Assembly: GCA_028291345.1 (NCBI GenBank)
Contig: JAQGIF010000099.1
Location: forward strand, 1 to 35,120
Direction: 5' to 3'
Length of the DNA: 35,120 bases
Source: Rhodospirillales bacterium
Lineage (GTDB): Bacteria > Pseudomonadota > Alphaproteobacteria > BOG-932 > Roseiterribacteraceae
Position numbers and translations under genes: made by a program. Under the pieces are notes generated by a model that was not told where the DNA came from, made no database searches, and saw only the letters and a list, made by a program, of their open reading frames with translations. This document shows, piece by piece, positions 25,399-34,101 of the stretch. Positions within the stretch are counted from its first letter, which is position 1. Every line of letters starts with the position of its first letter.

Positions 25399-25416
25399 AT
25401 TAAACGCAAATTTAAT
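25399..25416. promoter_or_regulatory. Dyad site 2, upstream of the RND operon
   Basis: ATTAAACGCAAATTTAAT keeps the ATTAAA/TTTAAT arms of site 1 and matches it at 14 of 18 positions. It is 63 bp from the first start codon, close to where a promoter would be. Confidence 0.6.
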
Positions 25417-25478
25417 GGTCGAATACGGATATCTGGTCCATTTGTCTTCGTGTTGCAACCTAGCGAGGAACGCAGCCG

Positions 25479-25772
25479 ATGACCGATAGATTCATCCCGG
25501 CAGAGAACGTCCGCATATCGGATCGGTCGCCCTTCCGTCTCGCTCGCAGCGGCCGGGCCCATCTCTATTCCACCGGCGTTGCGACCCTCGACATACTGAG
25601 GCCCGCGTTGCTCAACCCCAATTTCGGCTTGATTCTTCTGGCGCTCATCACCTTTGCCGGTGGTGTCCTCTACGGCGTCTTCAGGCCCACCGCGGACATG
25701 GACACGTCATCTGTTTTTGACGCGAATATCCTTGCCTCCGACGCAGCGCAACCGCTGGAGAGCCCGAAATGA
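25479..25772 (+). CDS. Small single-span membrane protein at the head of the RND operon
   Basis: Protein of 97 residues with one hydrophobic helix (LILLALITFAGGVLYGVF, ~51-68). The preceding ~45 residues are basic and cytoplasmic in predicted topology, and the ~30-residue tail is acidic and faces the periplasm. The ATG has a GAGGA site. Its stop overlaps the permease start (ATGA), so synthesis is coupled to the pump. I recognise no family. By analogy with small proteins bound to RND pumps, such as AcrZ with AcrB, it may modulate the permease, but no sequence similarity supports this beyond size, topology and position. Confidence 0.75.
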   Translation: MTDRFIPAENVRISDRSPFRLARSGRAHLYSTGVATLDILRPALLNPNFGLILLALITFAGGVLYGVFRPTADMDTSSVFDANILASDAAQPLESPK

Positions 25773-28700
25773 TCGGTATCGTAAAGATCGCGCTTCGGCG
25801 TCCTTATACTTTCGTCGTCCTGGCGCTGTTAATCCTGATCTTTGGGGTCGGGTCAGCGCTGCGCACGCCGACGGACATATTTCCCAATATCAATATCCCG
25901 GTGATCAGCGTCGTCTGGAGTTATAACGGCTTGCCGCCGGACGACATGTCCGGCCGCATTGTCGCCTTCTACGAACGCGCCCTCACCAACAGCGTGGACA
26001 ATATCGAGCATACCGAGTCGCAGTCGATCGCCGACTATGGCGTGGTGAAAATCTTCTTCCAGCCGAACGTAAACATTAACGCGGCGCTGGCAGAAGTCAC
26101 CGCGGTATCGCAGACGGTGCTTAAGCAGATGCCGCCGGGCATTACGCCACCCCTCGTCCTGAGCTTCAACGCGTCGAGCGTGCCGATTTTGCAACTCGCT
26201 CTGTCCAGCGAGCAGCTTTCGGAGACCAAACTCTACGATTACGGGCTGCAGTTCATCCGGCCGCAGCTCACGTCGGTCGCCGGGGCCTCAATTCCAGCCC
26301 CTTATGGCGGTAAGGTCCGGCAGGTCCAGGCCGACCTCAATCAGCAGGCGCTCCACACCTATGGGATTTCCGCCAACGACGTCATCAATGCTTTGTCGCT
26401 TCAGAATCTGATCACGCCGGTCGGCACCGAAAAGATCGGCAAGCTGGAATACACGGTCAATTTGAACGATTCGCCGCGGCGGATCGAAGCGTTCAACGAT
26501 CTGCCGGTCAAGACCGTCAACGGGACGGTTATCTATATGCGCGATGTTGCTTTCGTACATGACGGCAGCCCGCCCCAGACCAACGTCGTCCATGTCAACG
26601 GCAAGAGCGCCGTGCTGCTGTCGGTCGTCAAGGCAGGCGCCGCTTCGACACTGGATATCATTTCCGGCATCAAGGCGTTGCTGCCGAGTGTCGCCCAGAC
26701 GATGCCGTCCAGCCTCCATCTAACAGCGGTCGGCGACCAGTCGGTCTATGTGACGAGCGCCGTCTCCGGAGTCGTCCGCGAGGGCCTGATCGCCGCCGCG
26801 CTGACCGCCACCATGATCCTGCTGTTTCTCGGCAGCTGGCGGTCAACGCTGATTATCGCAATCTCGATCCCACTCGCGGTCCTGGCCTCGTTGACGACCC
26901 TTTCGATACTGGGCGAGACGATCAACGTCATGACGCTTGGCGGTTTGGCGCTCGCTGTCGGCATTCTGGTCGATGACGCGACCGTGACGATCGAAAACGT
27001 CAACCGCCATCTCGACCTGGGCCAAGACATCGAATCCGCGATCCTGAATGGAGCTCACGAGATCATGGTCCCGGCGACCGTCTCGCTAATGTGCATCTGC
27101 ATCGCCTTCGTTCCGATGTTCGGCCTCGGCGGCGTGGCCGGCTATCTGTTTCGCCCGCTTGCGGAAGCCTTCGTCTTCGCGCTGATCGCCTCCTACGCAT
27201 TGACCTATACGCTGGTGCCGACGATGGCGAATTTTCTCCTGCGCCATCAGGTTCACGGCGCTGGACAGGAGGGCGAGGTCAGCCGCAACCCCCTGGTGCG
27301 GTTCCAGAGGGGCTTCGAGCATCGGTTCGAGGCGTTCCGTGCGCATTACCGCGGCCTGTTACAGCTGTGCCTGAACAACCGCCGTAAGCTGATCGGCGGG
27401 TTCCTCGGCTTTTCATTGCTCTCGTTCGGGCTTGCGCCATTCCTGGGCCAAGATTTTTTCCCGAACGTTGATGGCGGGCAGATCAAAATCCATGTGCGGG
27501 CACGAACCGGTACGAGGATCGAGGAAACCACGCGTCTGAGCGACCGGATCGGCACCGAGATCCAGAAGATCATCCCGCCCGGCGAACTCGGCGGAGTCGT
27601 CGATAATATCGGCCTCAGCGCCAGCCCCATCAACACCGCCTATAACAATTCCGGCACGATCGGCGTCCAGGATGCGGATATATTGATCAGCCTGGGCGCG
27701 AAACACGCGCCGACGGCGGGCTATGTCAAGACGCTGCGTGAGACGCTGCCTCGCCTGTTTCCGGGCGTCAGCTTCTCCTTCCTGCCGGCCGACATGGTCA
27801 CTCAGGTGCTGAACTTCGGCGTGCCCGCCCCCATCGATTTGCAATTGGTGGGCGACGACGTCCAGGCGGATCGGACATACGCCGACGCTCTGCTGGCGCG
27901 GATTAGGCGCATTCCCGGCATCGCCGATGCAAGAGTTCAGCAGGCCTATGAGGAACCCACACTGGACGTGAATGTCGATCGATCGCTGGCGGGTCTCGTC
28001 GGTCTCAACGAGCGGGACGCGGCAACTGCCATGCTCGACACGCTGGCCGGAAGCACACAGACCAGTCCCACCTTCTGGCTGAATCCGACCACCGGCGTCT
28101 CCTATCCGGTTTCAGTGCAGACGCCCCAGTACAACATCGACACCATGAGCGGTCTGCGGAACATCCCCCTGACCACGGGCGCTGGCACTGGCCCGGGCCC
28201 TGGCAGCGACACGCAATTGCTCGGTGGCCTGGCCACGATCGGGCGGTCGATCAGCGACGCCAGCGTTTCACACTATAACGTCCGCCGGGTCGTCGATATC
28301 TATGCGACGCCGCAGGGGCGCGACCTAGGGGCCGTCGCCGCCGACATCCGCAAGGTTATGCAGGACACCGCCAAGGACGTCCCGCATGGCGCCAACCTGG
28401 TTCTGCGCGGCCAGGTAGCGACGATGACGAGTGCCTATCAGCAACTGTTTGTCGGTCTCGCCCTCTCGATCGTGCTGATCTACATGCTGATCGTCGTCAA
28501 CTTCCAATCCTGGCTCGACCCCTTCATCATCGTCATGGCGCTCCCAACCGCGCTCGCCGGCATCGTTTGGATGCTGTTCTCCACCGGGACCACTCTGTCC
28601 GTCCCGGCGCTCACCGGTGCGATCATGTGCATGGGCGTCGCGACCGCGAACAGCATCCTCGTGATCGCCTTCGCACGGGAACGAATGGAGAAGGGCGTCG

Positions 28701-28993
28701 ATGCGGTGACCGCGGCGATGGAGGCGGGCAGCACCCGTTTCCGACCGGTTTTGATGACCGCGCTGGCCATGATTATCGGTATGGCGCCGATGGCCATCGA
28801 ACCCGGACAGAACACCCCGCTCGGGCGGGCGGTCATCGGCGGCCTGATCTTCGCCACCTGCGCGACCCTGATCTTTGTGCCGACTATGTTCAGCCTGGTT
28901 CATGCGCGCGACCGTAAAAAGGCTGAGGCCCCGTCGCCCGGCCACCCTTCTGACGCAAGCCTCTCCCTGAATGGAGCTACCCATGGAACCTGA
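25769..28993 (+). CDS. RND-family efflux transporter permease
   Basis: Inner-membrane proton-driven pump (1074 residues, AcrB-like). It starts with the helix RRPYTFVVLALLILIFGVG, has two large periplasmic loops and 12 helices. The TM4 motif GILVDDATVTIENVNRH gives Asp402-Asp403 of the proton relay. At the place of AcrB Lys940 the sequence reads GVATANSIL, so the lysine is replaced (Ala960 by alignment to AcrB LSAKNAIL). This occurs in some RND subfamilies and implies a different relay. Substrate unknown. It is coupled to the small membrane protein before it and overlaps the adaptor gene by 11 bp. The genes, with the outer-membrane factor, form a full tripartite system. Confidence 0.95.
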   Translation: MIGIVKIALRRPYTFVVLALLILIFGVGSALRTPTDIFPNINIPVISVVWSYNGLPPDDMSGRIVAFYERALTNSVDNIEHTESQSIADYGVVKIFFQPNVNINAALAEVTAVSQTVLKQMPPGITPPLVLSFNASSVPILQLALSSEQLSETKLYDYGLQFIRPQLTSVAGASIPAPYGGKVRQVQADLNQQALHTYGISANDVINALSLQNLITPVGTEKIGKLEYTVNLNDSPRRIEAFNDLPVKTVNGTVIYMRDVAFVHDGSPPQTNVVHVNGKSAVLLSVVKAGAASTLDIISGIKALLPSVAQTMPSSLHLTAVGDQSVYVTSAVSGVVREGLIAAALTATMILLFLGSWRSTLIIAISIPLAVLASLTTLSILGETINVMTLGGLALAVGILVDDATVTIENVNRHLDLGQDIESAILNGAHEIMVPATVSLMCICIAFVPMFGLGGVAGYLFRPLAEAFVFALIASYALTYTLVPTMANFLLRHQVHGAGQEGEVSRNPLVRFQRGFEHRFEAFRAHYRGLLQLCLNNRRKLIGGFLGFSLLSFGLAPFLGQDFFPNVDGGQIKIHVRARTGTRIEETTRLSDRIGTEIQKIIPPGELGGVVDNIGLSASPINTAYNNSGTIGVQDADILISLGAKHAPTAGYVKTLRETLPRLFPGVSFSFLPADMVTQVLNFGVPAPIDLQLVGDDVQADRTYADALLARIRRIPGIADARVQQAYEEPTLDVNVDRSLAGLVGLNERDAATAMLDTLAGSTQTSPTFWLNPTTGVSYPVSVQTPQYNIDTMSGLRNIPLTTGAGTGPGPGSDTQLLGGLATIGRSISDASVSHYNVRRVVDIYATPQGRDLGAVAADIRKVMQDTAKDVPHGANLVLRGQVATMTSAYQQLFVGLALSIVLIYMLIVVNFQSWLDPFIIVMALPTALAGIVWMLFSTGTTLSVPALTGAIMCMGVATANSILVIAFARERMEKGVDAVTAAMEAGSTRFRPVLMTALAMIIGMAPMAIEPGQNTPLGRAVIGGLIFATCATLIFVPTMFSLVHARDRKKAEAPSPGHPSDASLSLNGATHGT

Positions 28994-30206
28994 ACACAAC
29001 ACAGCGCCGATCGAACCGATCAGGACGCCTCACCGCCGGTTCCTCTGGTTGGCTGGCGGAGTCGCCTTTGTCATTTTGGGGGCGGTCGCGGTGACCGGCA
29101 TGATCGCGCGAGCCAACAGCGAGCGGCAACTTGTGACATGGACGGACGCTCAGGCGATACCAACCGTGGCACTCGCGACGCTTACATACGGCGACGCGGG
29201 CGGAGGGCTGACTCTCCCCGGCAGGATCCAGCCCTTTAACAAGGCGTTAATTTACGCCCGGGTCAGCGGCTACCTCAAGAGTTGGCAATCCGATATCGGC
29301 GCGCAGGTCAAGGCTGGTCAGGAACTGGCGGTGATCGATACGCCCGATCTCGACCAGCAGCTGGACCAGGCGAAGGCGGATCTGGCCAGCGCCGACGCCA
29401 ATGAGCAACTGGCGGCCCTGACCGCCAAGCGTTGGCGCGCACTGCTGACGACGCAATCGGTGGCCCAGCAGGCGGCCGACGAGAAGACCGGCGACGCTGC
29501 GGCGAAGAAGGCCATCAAGGACGCTGCCGAAGCGAATGTGCGGCGGCTGGAGGCGATGGAAACTTTCAAAACGATCGTTGCGCCCTTCGATGGTATCGTC
29601 ACTGCCCGCACCACGGATATCGGCGCCCTGATAAACGCCGGCGGCGGCACGGGGCAGGAGCTGTTCGAAGTGTCGGACCTGCACAAGATCCGAATTTATG
29701 TGCAGGTCCCGCAGGCTTTTACGGCCGAACTGCAGCCTGGGATGCAGGCGAGTTTTGAGATGCCGCAACATCCCGGCCGCCAATTCACCGCCACCCTGGT
29801 GACGACGTCGAACGCGATGAATATGAATTCGGCCAGCATGTTGGTCGAATTGCAAACCGATAATGCAGACGGCGCGCTTAAAGCCGGCGCCTATTGCCAG
29901 GTGCATTTCCAGCTTCCCAATGATGCGAAATTGGTGCGCCTGCCGGCCACCGCGTTGGCGCCGACCGATCGCGGCCTACAAGTTGCCGTACTCGGTGACG
30001 ACAACAGGGTGACCCTCAAAGCGGTTCAGCTCGGCCGGGACTTCGGCGACAATGTCGAGGTGGCTGCCGGCCTGTCGCCGTCGGATCGCGTGATCGACAA
30101 TCCCCCCGAGACACTGGAAAGCGGGGACGCAGTTCAGCTGGCGGCGGCGAAGCCGTCATCAAGCACGAAACAGGTCGCCGGGCAGCCGGCGGCCAAAGGA
30201 AATTGA
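28983..30206 (+). CDS. RND efflux periplasmic adaptor (membrane fusion protein)
   Basis: Adaptor of 407 residues linking permease and outer-membrane channel. An N-terminal membrane anchor (LWLAGGVAFVILGAVAVTGMI, ~20-40) precedes the barrel-sandwich half (IYARVSGYLKSWQSDIGAQVKAGQELAVIDTPDL). An alpha-helical hairpin (~120-195, rich in Ala, Gln, Lys) follows, then the second lipoyl half (FKTIVAPFDGIVTARTTDIGALI) and a beta-barrel/membrane-proximal C-terminus. I chose the second ATG (28983), which has GGAG seven bases upstream; an ATG four codons earlier does not. The gene ends 3 bp before the outer-membrane factor. Confidence 0.93.
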   Translation: MEPEHNTAPIEPIRTPHRRFLWLAGGVAFVILGAVAVTGMIARANSERQLVTWTDAQAIPTVALATLTYGDAGGGLTLPGRIQPFNKALIYARVSGYLKSWQSDIGAQVKAGQELAVIDTPDLDQQLDQAKADLASADANEQLAALTAKRWRALLTTQSVAQQAADEKTGDAAAKKAIKDAAEANVRRLEAMETFKTIVAPFDGIVTARTTDIGALINAGGGTGQELFEVSDLHKIRIYVQVPQAFTAELQPGMQASFEMPQHPGRQFTATLVTTSNAMNMNSASMLVELQTDNADGALKAGAYCQVHFQLPNDAKLVRLPATALAPTDRGLQVAVLGDDNRVTLKAVQLGRDFGDNVEVAAGLSPSDRVIDNPPETLESGDAVQLAAAKPSSSTKQVAGQPAAKGN

Positions 30207-30209
30207 ACC

Positions 30210-31679
30210 ATGCGGTTCCGTAATCTTCCGGTCATCGGTTTTGGTTTGCTCCTGACCGCCTGCAATTTGGCGCCGGAGTATCATCCGCCGCTGATTGCCA
30301 CGTCTGCGTCGTATAAGGAATCGGGGCCGTGGCATCCGGCCCAGCCGTCGGACACCCTGCCGCGTGGCCCGTGGTGGGAGCGGTTCGGCGATACTACGCT
30401 CAACGAACTCGAACCGCGGATCGACGCAGCCAATCCGACCCTGGCGGCAACGGTCGCGATCTACGACCAGGCCCGCGCTTTCGCCGCGCAAGCCGAAGCG
30501 GGCCTGTATCCCCAGGTCAATCTCGGGGCCAGCCTGTCAGCCAACCGACAGTCAGATACCCGCCCGCTGCGCGCGTCAAAAGCATCGGGCAGTCAGTTCG
30601 GCGCAAATGAGCTGAACGCCCAAGCGAGTTACGAAATCGACTTTTGGGGCAAAATGAGGAACACGGCGCTTGCCGGCGAGGCCTCGGCACAGGCGAGCGC
30701 CGCTGATCTGGCGACCATCCATCTCAGTTTGCAGGCGGAGCTGGCGAGCGATTATTACTCGTTACGCGGCCTCGATGCCGACGCTCAATTACTGGCGGAC
30801 ACGGTAACCGCCTATCAGAAAGCACGCGACCTGACGGAGAGGCTCTTCCAGGGAAAGATCGTGTCGAGTATGGACGTGTCGCGCGCCGATACTCAGTTGG
30901 AAACAGCGCGGGCGCAGGTCTCGGACATCGCCGCGCGGCGGGCGCTTCTGGAGCACGCCATCGCGATCCTGGTTGGCGAACAGCCGTCCAGCTTCTCGCT
31001 GCCCGCCAAGGTGCTGCCGTTCAAGCTCCCCGACATTCCCACGGGCATGCCGTCGACGCTGCTCCAGCGACGGTCGGACATTGCGATGGCCGAGCGGAAC
31101 ATGCAGGCGGCAAATGCCGAAATTGGCGTGGCCCGCGCTGCTTTCTACCCGTCGGTATCGCTCAATTTCCTCGGTGGCACCCAATCGACGAGCCTTAGCC
31201 TCCTCAGCCTGGCAAACAGCTTCTGGTCGGTCGGCCCGAGCGTTTCGCTGCCGCTGTTCAACGGTGGCGCGCTTGACGCCCAGGAATCCGCCACCTATGC
31301 CAAGTTCCGCCAGACGAACGCCGATTATCGCGCGACAGTGCTCAGCGCCTTCGCCGAGGTCGAGGACAATTTGGCCTTGCTCCAATGGCTGGGCAAGGAG
31401 TCCGGCAACGAGGACGCGGCCGTCACGGCAGCCCAGCATACACTCGATGTCGCGCTCAACCTTTATCAGCAGGGCGCCGACAGCTATCTTGAGGTGGTGA
31501 CGGCGCAAACGCCGCTTCTTCAGGCACAGCAAACGGCGCTCGACCTCCGGACCCGCAGGCTGCTGGCCGACGTCGCGCTGATCCGAGCGCTCGGCGGCGG
31601 CTGGGATACCGGGGAAATGCCGTCCGAAGCCGAAGCAACCAAGCTAGCGGCCAACGACTACCCTGATCCCGGCCGGTGA
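30210..31679 (+). CDS. NodT-family outer-membrane efflux lipoprotein
   Basis: Outer-membrane channel of the tripartite pump (489 residues, TolC/OprM-like). The lipobox LLTAC places the lipidated cysteine at residue 18. Two repeated helical-barrel halves are visible: WWERFGDTTLNELEPRIDAANPTLAATVAIYDQARAFAAQAEAGLYPQVNLG, and later LLQRRSDIAMAERNMQAANAEIGVARAAFYPSVSLNF with SYLEVVTAQTPLLQAQQTALDL. These are standard for the NodT/OprM group. An AAGGAA site lies in the last codons of the adaptor gene. Immediately past the stop the sequence changes to a DUF3604 gene fragment. Confidence 0.95.
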   Translation: MRFRNLPVIGFGLLLTACNLAPEYHPPLIATSASYKESGPWHPAQPSDTLPRGPWWERFGDTTLNELEPRIDAANPTLAATVAIYDQARAFAAQAEAGLYPQVNLGASLSANRQSDTRPLRASKASGSQFGANELNAQASYEIDFWGKMRNTALAGEASAQASAADLATIHLSLQAELASDYYSLRGLDADAQLLADTVTAYQKARDLTERLFQGKIVSSMDVSRADTQLETARAQVSDIAARRALLEHAIAILVGEQPSSFSLPAKVLPFKLPDIPTGMPSTLLQRRSDIAMAERNMQAANAEIGVARAAFYPSVSLNFLGGTQSTSLSLLSLANSFWSVGPSVSLPLFNGGALDAQESATYAKFRQTNADYRATVLSAFAEVEDNLALLQWLGKESGNEDAAVTAAQHTLDVALNLYQQGADSYLEVVTAQTPLLQAQQTALDLRTRRLLADVALIRALGGGWDTGEMPSEAEATKLAANDYPDPGR

Positions 31680-31750
31680 CGCCGCAGTTGACGACAAAAG
31701 CTACCACAGTCATTCCTTGCGGCGACCCAAAGACCAGTCTCCAGGACCCC

Positions 31751-32663
31751 ATGATCCCGAGGGCCATCTCCTTCCCGCATGTCGGGGGCCGACGGGCCAA
31801 TCTGGACTGGCACTACCCTGCGCTGGAAAAACTGATTGAAGTCGGCTCGAGCTGGGGCCATTTCCCCTGGTTCTTCCAGGATGCGGTGGCGCGCGGCTAT
31901 CAGCTCGGCGCATCCGCTGCCGGCGACGAACATCGCGGCCGCTGTGGCGGCGGCGTTCCCGGCACCGCGGTGTTCGGCACGAAAGGTGGGCTGACGGGAG
32001 TGCTCGCGCCGACGTTGAGCCGCACCGATATCGGGAGCGCTCTGCGCGCCAGGCACACCTGGGCAACAACCGGCGAGCGCCTGGTCGGCCTCATCGCTTC
32101 CTCCGGCTATGTCCAGGGCGACGCGTTCAGTCGTGCGGGCCAGGCCAGCATCGGCTACCGCTTTCTGGGGATGCCGGGTGGGATCAGATCGCGGCCTACG
32201 ACCATACCGGCCTCATCTGGGAACGCGATCTGCAGCGCGAAGCGGGCTACAGCGAGCGGCGCATCGGCTTCCGCAGCGACACCTATGGCGATGCCGACGC
32301 CATTGAAATCGATGCGAGCAATCTGGCTGATGCCGTGATCACCGTCGAAGGCACGATCGATGGTTATTCCAAGGTCGGCGACCCGACCCAAGGCCACCCG
32401 TTCGAGCATTGCCCGTCATTCCATTGGGAGGTCTCCGGCGCCGATCTGCTGACCGATGGCGGATTGCGGCACGAGCTGGGGGATTCGACCTGTTCCTGGG
32501 GCTGGAGCGGTTGACGGAACAATCCCTGCCTCGCGAGGTGTCTGGCACGATCAGCGTCGAGCCTGCCAACGGGCTCCATGGATTTCGACCGATTTATTTT
32601 TTCGCTCGCCAGATCGACGACGCCAAGGTCTGGACGTCGCCGCTCTACATTTCTTTCGGTTAG
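31751..32663 (+). pseudogene. 5'-truncated, frameshifted DUF3604 gene
   Basis: Remains of a DUF3604-family protein, a ~600-residue metal-dependent hydrolase-like family of unknown role. Frame 1 has FPHVGGRRANLDWHYPAL, GSSWGHFPWFFQDAV, DEHRGRCGGGVPGT and ATTGERLVGL, all family motifs. Near 32,165-32,180 the reading shifts to a frame with WDQIAAYDHTGLIWERDL and SERRI. Near 32,475-32,485 it shifts again to FDLFLGLERLTEQSL and the typical ending VWTSPLYISFG (stop 32663). Roughly the N-terminal half is absent. The open frame itself can be read from GTG 31676, overlapping the lipoprotein stop, but similarity begins near 31751. Confidence 0.85.
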
Positions 32664-32807
32664 AGCGGCGGGTCGCCGGCGTTGTTTTCGATTCAATTGA
32701 TCTCCGTGCCATGGATGCATAGTTTGTTGGCTCCGGCGTCGGGTTGAGTAAGGTTCCATGTTTCGACGGCTCCAGGTCCTTCCAGCTCACCTTTCGCTTG
32801 GTCATTG

Positions 32808-34079
32808 ATGAGAATTCTGTTCACCTTCGAAAATCCGCTGCCCAGCGCCGAGGCCGATGCCGAAGTCTTTGTAACGACAGCTAAATATCTTGCACCTCTG
32901 ACGTCGGGGTCGTGGCTGCATGTCCCTGTGGCGGACGCTGCCGGTCTCGATTCGGTCGCCACGCTAGCCGGACTGCCCGTGGTTCGCGCCCGGGCACCAG
33001 TTCGGCCGGCGGCTCTACGGCATTTCTGCTGCGGGCTGACCATGCCGTTTCGAAAGGAATTCCGGCTGGCCGATCTCGTCTATACACGCAATCTATGGAT
33101 CGCCTGGATGGCGGTACTGTTCGGACAGCGGGTTGTGTTCGATCACTATCGCCCTTGGCCCGACCAGATTCCGCCGCTGCAGCTTTGGATCTATCGCCTG
33201 TTTTGCAATCGGCGTTTCCTCGTCAATATCTGTCACTCCAACTACACCAGGACCAAGTACCTCAAGCTTGGGATTCCGGCCGACAAATTGCGGTGCGTCC
33301 ATAATGGTTTCGAGCCGCAGCGCCTGCAGGCCACAATCCCGATAGAAGAAGCGAAACGGAAAATCGGCATTTGTCCCGACCAGAGAACGGTCGTCTACAC
33401 CGGACGCGTCAATCAAAAGAAAGGGCTGGACCTCGTAATTGAGGCAGCGAAAAAGCTGCCGAATGTCTTGTTCCTTCTGGTCGGCTCATATGGGCAGGGC
33501 CCGATCGAAGCGCTGGCAAACGGCGTCGGCAATGTCCGCATCGTCCCCTGGCAACCGCCGGAACTGCTTTCAAACTATATCTTTGCTGCGGATGTACTCC
33601 TGATCCCGCCATCCTGGCAGCCGCTGGCCAAATTCGGTTCGACCGTGCTGCCGCTGAAATTGTTCTTCTACATGGCCTCGGGCCGCCCGGTTCTCGCGGG
33701 CGAAACGCCAGATGTGCTGGAAATTGTGAAGCATGGCGAGAATGCGTTTCTATGCGAGCCGGATTGCCTGGAATCGCTTGTTGCAGGAATCGGCACGTTG
33801 ATCGGTGACGCTGAACTCGCGGCGCGCCTCGCCGCGAACGCGCTGGCAGACAGTCGTGATTTCACCTGGAGCGCACGTGCGCAAACGATCGCCGCCATTA
33901 CCGCAAGCCGACTGCAATCGGCGCCGGCGGGACATGGTGTCTGGAGCCGCACCCAATTTCGCGCCTGGGTGCAGCAGTCGAAGCGCTGGCTGGTTCATCT
34001 GATCCGCGAGCGATCGCTTGTGCTGCCGCCCGACATCGTCTTGCCTGCCGCGCGCCTGCTTCCCGCCAAGCACGACTAG
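32808..34079 (+). CDS. Family 4-type glycosyltransferase
   Basis: Cytoplasmic GT-B sugar transferase of 423 residues, likely for exopolysaccharide, capsule or lipopolysaccharide. The N-terminal Rossmann half starts MRILFTFENPLPSAEADAEVF. The C-terminal half has VVYTGRVNQKKGLDLVIEAAKKLPNVLFLLVGSYG, IVPWQPPELLSNYIFAADVLLIP and LPLKLFFYMASGRPVLAGETPDVLEIV, matching GT4 nucleotide-sugar site architecture. The Glu normally found in LKLFEYMA is Phe287. A basic tail (~365-423) could bind the membrane. The ATG at 32808 follows a TTG; no strong ribosome site is seen. A flippase gene follows, so this is the start of a polysaccharide locus. Confidence 0.88.
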   Translation: MRILFTFENPLPSAEADAEVFVTTAKYLAPLTSGSWLHVPVADAAGLDSVATLAGLPVVRARAPVRPAALRHFCCGLTMPFRKEFRLADLVYTRNLWIAWMAVLFGQRVVFDHYRPWPDQIPPLQLWIYRLFCNRRFLVNICHSNYTRTKYLKLGIPADKLRCVHNGFEPQRLQATIPIEEAKRKIGICPDQRTVVYTGRVNQKKGLDLVIEAAKKLPNVLFLLVGSYGQGPIEALANGVGNVRIVPWQPPELLSNYIFAADVLLIPPSWQPLAKFGSTVLPLKLFFYMASGRPVLAGETPDVLEIVKHGENAFLCEPDCLESLVAGIGTLIGDAELAARLAANALADSRDFTWSARAQTIAAITASRLQSAPAGHGVWSRTQFRAWVQQSKRWLVHLIRERSLVLPPDIVLPAARLLPAKHD

Positions 34080-34101
34080 ACGGACCGGCCCCGGCGCCTG
34101 C

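Larger units (their letters stand above)
25013..25478. other. Divergent control region between the PepSY gene and the RND operon
   Basis: A 466-bp AT-rich region, clearly lower in GC than the genes on either side. It holds two 18-bp dyads (25315-25332, 25399-25416) and a weaker one (25111-25128). No gene is supportable. Promoters for both directions should lie here. Confidence 0.55.
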
